Shown in pieces: positions 58,891 to 64,000 of a DNA stretch of 64,000 nt. The position numbers and the translations under genes were made by a program. The notes under the pieces were generated by a model, which searched no databases, was not told the DNA's origin, and worked only from the letters and a program-made list of their open reading frames with translations. Positions within the stretch are counted from its first letter, which is position 1. Each line of letters opens with the position of its first letter. The DNA is from an uncultured Pseudomonadota bacterium (GTDB taxonomy: Bacteria > Pseudomonadota > Gammaproteobacteria > Steroidobacterales > Steroidobacteraceae). The stretch is taken from the NCBI GenBank assembly GCA_903879335.1, contig CAIRLC010000018.1, positions 31,188 to 95,187 on the forward strand, in the 5' to 3' direction.

Positions 58891-59286
58891 TTAACACACT
58901 CTTTGCAAATCGGTCTGCGAGAAATCGGCGCCCTTGAATAGCAGCGGGAGACCACGCACCTTAGCCAGGGCGTAGCTAAAAATATCTCCAAAGTTGAGGC
59001 CGGCAGGGTGGCCTGAGCCTTTGCCGTAGAGCACGAAGGCGGCATAAGCCGCTTTCATCTCCTCACTGGTCGGCGCAACAATTTCAAACGGCGGCAAGCG
59101 CAGTAAATCGTCGAGTAGCAGCACGCCTCGCGGTCCGCGACGCCCATGCATGACCATCTGCGACTCCACTACCGACACGGTACTGATAAAAACGCGCTCC
59201 GAACTTTGAATCCTCGCCAAAAAGACGGCCCGTTCTGGCTCGCCTAACGTGACGGCAACGATGGCCGATGTATCCACCGCAATCAC
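58891..59286 (-). CDS. vapC: VapC-type PIN-domain toxin
   Basis: RNase of the PIN family, 131 aa. The catalytic acids are visible: Asp5 in MIAVDTSAIVA, Glu41 in VSVVESQMVM, and Asp100 in LNFGDIFSYALAK, with an Asp near the end (KGADFSQTD). Full length. It overlaps vapB by ATGA, so it is made coupled to its antitoxin. It lies within the tRNA-Val-bounded island and looks functional. Confidence 0.9.
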   Translation of the reverse strand: MIAVDTSAIVAVTLGEPERAVFLARIQSSERVFISTVSVVESQMVMHGRRGPRGVLLLDDLLRLPPFEIVAPTSEEMKAAYAAFVLYGKGSGHPAGLNFGDIFSYALAKVRGLPLLFKGADFSQTDLQRVC

Positions 59287-59519
59287 CGAGGCAGTCCGAT
59301 GTCATCCCAAAGCATCGGATCGTCGGCATCGGGCCGGTCAGGGATGGCATCCAGTTGGGTGAGTAAGCTCGCCATGCTGTTGGGATCCCGAAGCATTTGA
59401 GATTCTGCCGCCAGACGGTCGACGGCCCACTCGACCAGAGCCGTTTTGGTCATGCCTTTCGCCCTTGCCAAACGCTCGACTTTGGCAACGACCGTGGGAT
59501 TGGCGATTTGAAGGGCCAT
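59283..59519 (-). CDS. vapB: VapB-type antitoxin
   Basis: A 78-aa antitoxin of the PSK/Rv0623-like type: N-terminal DNA-binding part MALQIANPTVVAKVERLARA with GMTKTALVEWAVDRL, and a C-terminal acidic tail PDRPDADDPMLWDDIGLP that should wrap VapC. Preceded by an inverted repeat likely used for autoregulation. Confidence 0.88.
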   Translation of the reverse strand: MALQIANPTVVAKVERLARAKGMTKTALVEWAVDRLAAESQMLRDPNSMASLLTQLDAIPDRPDADDPMLWDDIGLPR

Positions 59520-59534
59520 GACACACTCATAAAG

Positions 59535-59559
59535 AAATGTACATGATCAATATACATTT
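59535..59559. promoter_or_regulatory. Inverted repeat before vapBC (probable operator)
   Basis: AAATGTA (59535-59541) and TACATTT (59553-59559) form an imperfect palindrome 16 bp upstream of the vapB ATG, in an AT-rich stretch that also offers a -10-like TATATT on the minus strand. VapBC complexes normally repress their own promoter at such sites. Confidence 0.6.
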
Positions 59560-59847
59560 TCACTCAGGGAAATCAACGTCAAACGCGTGAACGGCGCGAC
59601 GCTGGTTCATTTGTCGGAAGCATTGAGGGAACCAATCCTCCGATACCATGGGTGATCACCGGAGGCCGTGATTGTTACGACCGGAAGTCCCAGCCACCCA
59701 GAGAAGGCGAACCGTGTGTTGCAGGAGCCCGCACGGGAACTGCCGAACGTTCATTGAACCGTCCCTCATCGGCGGCGAGATGACGAGGCAAATAGGCCCT
59801 CACTTCTCCCGTTCGTTGCCCATCTACTGCGCGGGCTCAGGAGACGC
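59560..59847. other. Island filler without recognisable gene
   Basis: 288 bp between vapB and the tRNA-Val relic. I see no coding pattern; short open frames have no family features. Confidence 0.4.
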
Positions 59848-59895
59848 TCCTTGAGATGAAGGTGTTCACACGTTTGATCCCCGTCGCGCCCACTA
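59848..59895 (+). repeat. Degenerate copy of the tRNA-Val 3' part (att-like relic)
   Basis: Aligned without gaps to the last 48 nt of tRNA-Val (57943-57990), 39 of 48 bases agree, with the strongest match over the T-arm and acceptor (GATCCCCGTCGCGCCCAC). It begins in the anticodon stem, as expected for the far border of an element that integrated into the tRNA. It cannot form a whole tRNA. The interval between the copies is about 1.9 kb and has no integrase. Confidence 0.75.
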
Positions 59896-60668
59896 GGCCC
59901 AAAACTGCATTCACTCCGACGCCATGGTCCTCCTTCTAGCCGTCAAGGGCACAGGCCCGCCATCACAGCCACGGAACTTGGATACGGCCGGACTTTTGCC
60001 GCAGAAGCTGACGCCCGCGTACTGGTTCTTGACGCCCTGTGGCGATCGCGATTTGCCCTTGGGTGCCTGGTCGTACTACCTGTGCAATGGGCCGTATGTC
60101 GAATCAGTCGGTGCGCTCCCAGAATTTCCGTCTGCCGCTCTTGGCGATCACCCTCACGAGTTCATCATTTCCCGATAAGAGAAATTCATGAAGACCGGAA
60201 ACCCCGGATCCGGCGCTCACTCCAAGCTCCGTCCTCTGCTTGCAAAAGCGCAGAGTCATTTTGACCTCGCGGGCTAACATCAAACAACGACGATTTAAGT
60301 AACCAGAGCCCGTTGCTCTGCCCACGACAGGGGGACGGAATCCGTCCTGATTGCTGACCAGGTCAGTCGTTCACCGGCGACCCTTGTTAATCGCCTCGAC
60401 AAGACCACGGGGACCTTGGGAAAACAGTTACCGTAAGCGCTTGAATAGCAAACTCACAAATGAATTATTGAAGTGCGAGATGTCAATACGCTGAATACGG
60501 ACAAGTTCATCAACGCCGCTCAGTTAGTCGCTCTTCCAACGCCCCTCACCCACTGCATCGCAGCAGCTTGCCGTCAGCGATGTCTGGGCAAGTCCGAGAG
60601 GTGCCCATAGGCATTGTCATGAATTTCAACACTCGAGCAGACTCTGTCGTAAGCCTTGCAACTCAATC
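59896..60668. other. 773 bp without a convincing gene
   Basis: Between the tRNA relic and ccdA. An 84-codon frame at 59924-60178 and a stretch near 60477-60530 read as protein-like but match nothing I know. A small GGACGG/CCGTCC hairpin lies at 60333-60347. The ccdA promoter should be at the right end. Confidence 0.4.
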
Positions 60669-60693
60669 CATATGCGCATACCATGCGCATATG
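60669..60693. promoter_or_regulatory. Perfect 11-bp-arm palindrome over the ccdA start codon
   Basis: CATATGCGCAT and ATGCGCATATG are separated by ACC, and the right arm ends on the ccdA ATG (60691-60693). It is a likely operator for CcdAB autoregulation; as RNA it would form a hairpin hiding the start codon. Confidence 0.65.
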
Positions 60694-60957
60694 GAAACAT
60701 ACCCATCGAAACTCAGCTACGATACAAGCGCCCACAAACGACCGGTCAATCTCACGCTGAACGTAGATCTCGTTCAGCGAGCCCGGTTACTGACCGGAAA
60801 TTTATCGAACCTCGTCGAGACCCTGTTGGCACAGTTCGTATCCGAGGCCACAGAAGAGCAGCGTCGACGCAAACATGCGGTCCGAGAATCCGTAGCAGTT
60901 TGGAATCAATTCTCCGACGAACACGGTTCTATTGCTGACGATTACTCAACCCTTTAG
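60691..60957 (+). CDS. ccdA: CcdA-type antitoxin
   Basis: An 88-aa antitoxin: an N-terminal ribbon-helix-helix part (RPVNLTLNVDLVQRARLLTG, then NLSNLVETLLAQFVSEA) and a C-terminal toxin-binding tail ending AVWNQFSDEHGSIADDYSTL, very like CcdA. The ATG at 60691 has no ribosome site because a palindrome covers the upstream bases, so it may be translated leaderless; the open frame continues upstream to 60568 without similarity. The ccdB ATG follows after 2 nt. Confidence 0.9.
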   Translation: METYPSKLSYDTSAHKRPVNLTLNVDLVQRARLLTGNLSNLVETLLAQFVSEATEEQRRRKHAVRESVAVWNQFSDEHGSIADDYSTL

Positions 60958-60959
60958 CC

Positions 60960-61286
60960 ATGCCGCAATTTGACGTACACGAGAACCTCGGTCGCCACCG
61001 CCGACGCATACCTTACGTCCTCGTTATCCAATCAGACCAATTCAGCGACTATCGACGCCGCGTGGTGGTGCCACTCGTCGCGACTGATGCTGTGGATACC
61101 AAAAATCTCGCGAGTTTTCTGAACCCCCAGTTGACTGTCCGCGGTCAGCGTGTAGTGCTCCACCCTCTCGAGATAGTGTCCATTCCCTGCAGCGAACTAG
61201 GACGATTAGTCACCAACCTTGATCGTCATAGCGACACCATCTTGAATGCTTTAGACGAACTCACTCGCCGGACAAACTTGACCTAA
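60960..61286 (+). CDS. ccdB: CcdB-type gyrase-poisoning toxin
   Basis: A 108-aa toxin, family length about 101-108, with MPQFDVHENLGRHRRRIPYV, RRRVVVPLVATD, and VVLHPLEIVSIPCSELGRLV. In F-plasmid CcdB the last residues (W-G-I) are needed for gyrase poisoning; here the end is RRTNLT, as in chromosomal homologues, so activity on gyrase is uncertain. The C-terminal 25 codons are repeated as a relic at 58091-58162. Confidence 0.9.
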   Translation: MPQFDVHENLGRHRRRIPYVLVIQSDQFSDYRRRVVVPLVATDAVDTKNLASFLNPQLTVRGQRVVLHPLEIVSIPCSELGRLVTNLDRHSDTILNALDELTRRTNLT

Positions 61287-61345
61287 CCTGCAATTGCTGG
61301 TCCAGCCCGATGTTCCCTAGAATGGTGGAATGGAGGGTTGCGAAT

Positions 61346-61440
61346 CTGCCGAAACCACGGTTTACGACGGAAGAGATTATTCACAAGCGGCGTGAGGCCG
61401 ACGCGCTGTCCGGCCAGGGTCGGACGGTGGCGGCTGCCCG
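61346..61440 (+). pseudogene. Scrap of an IS3-family transposase orfA
   Basis: The reading LPKPRFTTEEIIHKRREADA followed by LSGQGRTVAA matches the N-terminal helix-turn-helix of IS407-group OrfA proteins. After about 32 codons the similarity ends. No inverted repeats or orfB are visible, so only a fragment of the insertion sequence remains. Confidence 0.7.
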
Positions 61441-61742
61441 CTTCGCCGCTTTGATGGGTGATCCATGTTCTGCTCCCTCAGGAGGCTGGCGATTTCGTCT
61501 GCCAGACGACGCGACGACATCCGTTATCAGAATGATCGATCACGCATCGGCACTTCGCCGGACGCGAAGCATGGATACCACCCATCCAGGAAGTGCCGGG
61601 CGAGCATCTCACGGACACTGTTCCCATCCGCCACACCGGCTTCGCTCAAGAGCGCTGAGCCGCGGCGATCTAGACGAGCCGCAACCCGATTCAGATCGCC
61701 ACCCAACCAACGGACCCAATCAGGCGGTGAGGTACGCCGGCG

Positions 61743-62042
61743 TTACGGCGCGCCGCCCACGATTCGCAGTTGTGGGACTGCTGACGTTTGCGCTGTCGCG
61801 ATGGTTGGCGTCGCCCTCAAGATCTCAGGATTCACCCCAAGATTCGCGCCATCGTGCTTACGCCGCACCGACAGGCCCGCGTGCATGGCCGGGGTGATGC
61901 GGATCGGCGAGTTGAAGTGGAACGCAGAGTACCCGCGACCCATACCGGCCTTGCGCAGGTCCGGACGGTAATCGCACGCCAGCACCTCACCCAGGACGAT
62001 GCCGTCATGCAGCACCTCCAGCGTCACCGGATAGCAACGCAC
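61743..62042 (-). CDS. Hypothetical protein, possible domain remnant
   Basis: A 99-aa open frame. VLHDGIVLGEVLACDYRPDL followed by RKAGMGRGYSAFHFNSPIRI looks like a beta-sandwich segment seen at the end of some glycosyltransferases (D-G-x-x-x-G-x-x-x-A-x-x-x-R-x-D-L pattern). No ribosome site and no full domain, so it may be the tail of a lost gene. Flanks (61441-61742 and 62043-62252) hold nothing I recognise. Confidence 0.3.
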   Translation of the reverse strand: MRCYPVTLEVLHDGIVLGEVLACDYRPDLRKAGMGRGYSAFHFNSPIRITPAMHAGLSVRRKHDGANLGVNPEILRATPTIATAQTSAVPQLRIVGGAP

Positions 62043-62252
62043 GAACCGGGGACTGCGGCAGCGACTCGGTGAGTGTCACTGCCGCCGTCTGCACTACCCG
62101 TCCGCGCCAGCTACATTGTCCACAACAGAGGGATAGACGCGACGTCCAAGCGAACACCCGCCTCACACTGCGGGAGGTTGATCGCTCGGCGTTGACCGCG
62201 GTGCCGGCCACCGTGCGTCGTCGGGGCTTACACCGACGGAATGTCGCGAAGC

Positions 62253-63314
62253 TTAGCGGCGAGGCAACTCGGGCGGTGGGGCATCCCGCTCGCGCCGCTC
62301 CGTCCGCCGCGGCGACTTCGCAGGTTCAGCCGCCGACGCTGGCGGCGCAGTCGCCGCCGGAGGCACTTCGCGTTGGGGCTTCCGAGCAACCGGCGGAGGA
62401 GCAATCGGTCTAGGCACGGCGGCAGGCCCTCGGCGTAACTCGTTCGACGCCCGAGGCGGCGCATCGGGGGGAGGCTGCTCTTCACGCCGCGGGACATTCT
62501 CCGGCGGTGGCCGCACATCACGCGACCGCTCGTCCCGAAACATTTCGAGAAGCGCCTCAGGAGAGCGGCGGTCCTCGTCACGACGGCTCTCGTTCGGGTG
62601 AGGCCAACGCTCCTCGGGTCGACGTTCCTCAGGTCGAGGTTCTTCGGGTCGAAAGTCGTCTCGACGATGCTCTTGCGGCGCGAAGCGATCGGGATCGTCC
62701 CGCGGGTGATCGCCTCGGAGCCGCTCCAAAAATCCGCGTGCTGTCGGATCCTGCGGCGTGAACCGGTAATGCTCAGAGCGTAAACCATCGCGTTCATCTC
62801 TCGACGGATACCGATCGCCTTGGAAGTGGCGCTGGTAGTCCGGCAACGGCGCTCGCGACGGGATTCGGCGTCGATCAAAACGGTCCCAGCCGCGATGAGC
62901 ATCCGCCCAGTCCCGGCCCCAATACTCCTGCCAGCGTGGCGCGCGATCAGGATCCCAGTGGCCAAAATACTGAGGTGGATCGGCGTAGTAGCGAACCGGA
63001 ATACGCAGCACGAAGAGAGGCACCTCGGAGGAGTCGACCCACCCCCAAGGTCCGTTGTACCAGTCGCTGACGTACCAGCGATCCCGGTGGTACACCCAGT
63101 AGAGTCCGTCGTAGAAGAAATAGTTGCGACCGGTGTCAGGCGCGTAATACACCGGGTATCCGGGTATCGGCACCAGTTGCGGATAATCACCAATCGACAG
63201 GTCGATTCGTCCGCCGTGAGCCTCGAAGTCGAGGACGCCCTGAGCAGAGGCCATGCCGTTCCCGAACGCAACGACCAAAGCGAGAACCGCCAGCCAACGG
63301 GTCAAGTGACGCAT
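62253..63314 (-). CDS. Exported Arg/Asp/Pro-rich protein of unknown function
   Basis: A 353-aa protein with a signal peptide (MRHLTRWLAVLALVVAFGNG, cleavage near ASAQG). An aromatic segment follows (YPVYYAPDTGRNYFFYDGLY, WYVSDWYNGPWGWVD). The C-terminal 200 residues are low-complexity and charged, with repeats of E-E-R-R-P and R-R-D-E-D, then Pro/Ala-rich to the end. The N-terminal part resembles YXWGXW-type envelope proteins. The ATG at 63314 has GGGAG 5 nt upstream; a longer frame reading is unlikely. Function unknown, likely periplasmic. Confidence 0.75.
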   Translation of the reverse strand: MRHLTRWLAVLALVVAFGNGMASAQGVLDFEAHGGRIDLSIGDYPQLVPIPGYPVYYAPDTGRNYFFYDGLYWVYHRDRWYVSDWYNGPWGWVDSSEVPLFVLRIPVRYYADPPQYFGHWDPDRAPRWQEYWGRDWADAHRGWDRFDRRRIPSRAPLPDYQRHFQGDRYPSRDERDGLRSEHYRFTPQDPTARGFLERLRGDHPRDDPDRFAPQEHRRDDFRPEEPRPEERRPEERWPHPNESRRDEDRRSPEALLEMFRDERSRDVRPPPENVPRREEQPPPDAPPRASNELRRGPAAVPRPIAPPPVARKPQREVPPAATAPPASAAEPAKSPRRTERRERDAPPPELPRR

Positions 63315-63574
63315 GTGTACTCCCGATCCATCGTAGAGATTGAGAACCCAGGCCGTCATCCTTGACGGCGCGCCCCTGATCCACCGGGGCGAATGGAATT
63401 TCACGCGAAGGGTCACCGTCGCGCCATACGCATTTGCACTATCTGTCTAGCGATTATCGACAGTTGTTTTGTGCGGTGGCTATCCGATCACGAGAGGAGA
63501 TTGAGCGGCCTCAAATTGAACGACGAAAGTCAGGCAGTAGAGCAACGCCGCGACGCGCATGCTCACCGAGCTCC

Positions 63575-64000
63575 TCAGGTCACCACCAACCAGCCACCCG
63601 CCAACACAAAAACAAGCCCGAGGCATTTTTTTTAGGTCGAGGTACTCGCCGAAATATAACGCACCGAATACGGCCAATATGGCCACGGTCGCACCGCTCG
63701 CAAAGGCGTAGGTCATTCCGATCTTCCAACCCGCTCGGTACGCGAGGATATAGCCCATCTCAATACCGACGACGGATAACGCGAGCATGAGTGTTGGCCA
63801 GGTCAACAGTCGACGCAGCGCCGTCGGGGTCACCGTAGACCCTAAGAGCGGCGAAAGCACGAGACAGACCGCGATTGCAATACCATAGGCCACGATCAGC
63901 GCGTTCAAGGGATGAGCGCCCGACGGCACCTCCTTCATGGCCAACTGATAGAGCGATTGCGCCGCAATGACGAGCACCATGCTGTAGACGAATGCGTTCA
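63575..64000 (-). pseudogene. DMT/EamA-type transporter, frame broken at an A8 run and cut by the window end
   Basis: A small four-helix transporter (VYSMVLVIAAQSLYQLAMKE, ALIVAYGIAIAVCLVLSP, TYAFASGATVAILAVFGALYF). At FGEYLDLKK the frame meets eight A (63633-63626). Read as is, it runs into MPRACFCVGG and ends at 63480; dropping one A gives CLGLVFVLAGGWLVVT and a stop at 63575, the normal end of such proteins. The 5' end is at or beyond the window edge: an xTG codon would start at 64001. Could be a pseudogene, a base-call error or slippage. Confidence 0.75.

Noticed and set aside
59924..60178. 84-codon frame after the tRNA relic
   Set aside because: Starts without a ribosome site, composition is ordinary island DNA, and I recognise no motif.
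62228..63271. 347-codon minus frame overlapping the exported RDP-rich protein
   Set aside because: It lacks a signal peptide and is Arg/Ser/Thr-rich from out-of-frame reading; the frame at 62253-63314 has signal peptide and ribosome site.

Overview
The window reads as a chromosome segment of a GC-rich gammaproteobacterium. A fused aspartokinase/diaminopimelate decarboxylase, a MetX-MetB methionine route behind a SAM-I riboswitch, an ilvC-leuACDB operon behind a peptide attenuator, and a TonB-ExbB-ExbD-ExbD set together suggest the Xanthomonadales/Nevskiales/Steroidobacterales side of the class. This placement is inference from gene content; no 16S gene is present.

Layout. 41-5818 (minus): tonB-exbB-exbD-exbD, an intrinsic terminator, then two exported TPR paralogues and an SDR. 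6095-15436: branched-chain amino acid synthesis, with ilvD and an M17 aminopeptidase on minus, and on plus a promoter, a Leu/Val-rich leader peptide, an attenuator and ilvC-leuA-leuC-leuD-leuB. 15447-24651 (minus): alkaline phosphatase, metB-metX with riboswitch, asd, lysC-lysA fusion and two small proteins. 24870-35671: envelope and carbohydrate genes (outer-membrane protein, pullulanase-type lipoprotein, M24 peptidase, CNT transporter, STAS protein, porin, six-hairpin glycosidase).

35766-46994 is the most notable block. It is a form I aerobic CO dehydrogenase cluster (coxM-S-L-G-D-E-F plus a MocA-like gene) with a PAS-LytTR regulator that keeps the heme-ligand pattern of the CO sensor RcoM. 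Three TTCGTG/A direct repeats 20-21 bp apart lie between regulator and coxM. A 2OG-Fe(II) oxygenase and a CxxC metal chaperone follow in the same direction.

47258-54689 (minus): tRNA-Pro(GGG) and the translation operon thrS-infC-rpmI-rplT-pheS-pheT-ihfA-merR; infC appears to start at ATC inside the thrS 3' end. 54786-57666: a membrane glycosyltransferase, a GDT1-family transporter and a cupin.

57916-62250 is a decayed accessory region beginning at tRNA-Val(GAC). A degenerate copy of the 3' part of that tRNA lies 1.9 kb downstream, and between the two are a ccdB fragment, broken higBA and an intact vapBC. Beyond it are an intact ccdAB with a palindrome over its start codon and an IS3-type transposase scrap. 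The window ends with an exported RDxxP-rich protein and a DMT transporter whose frame breaks at an A8 run.
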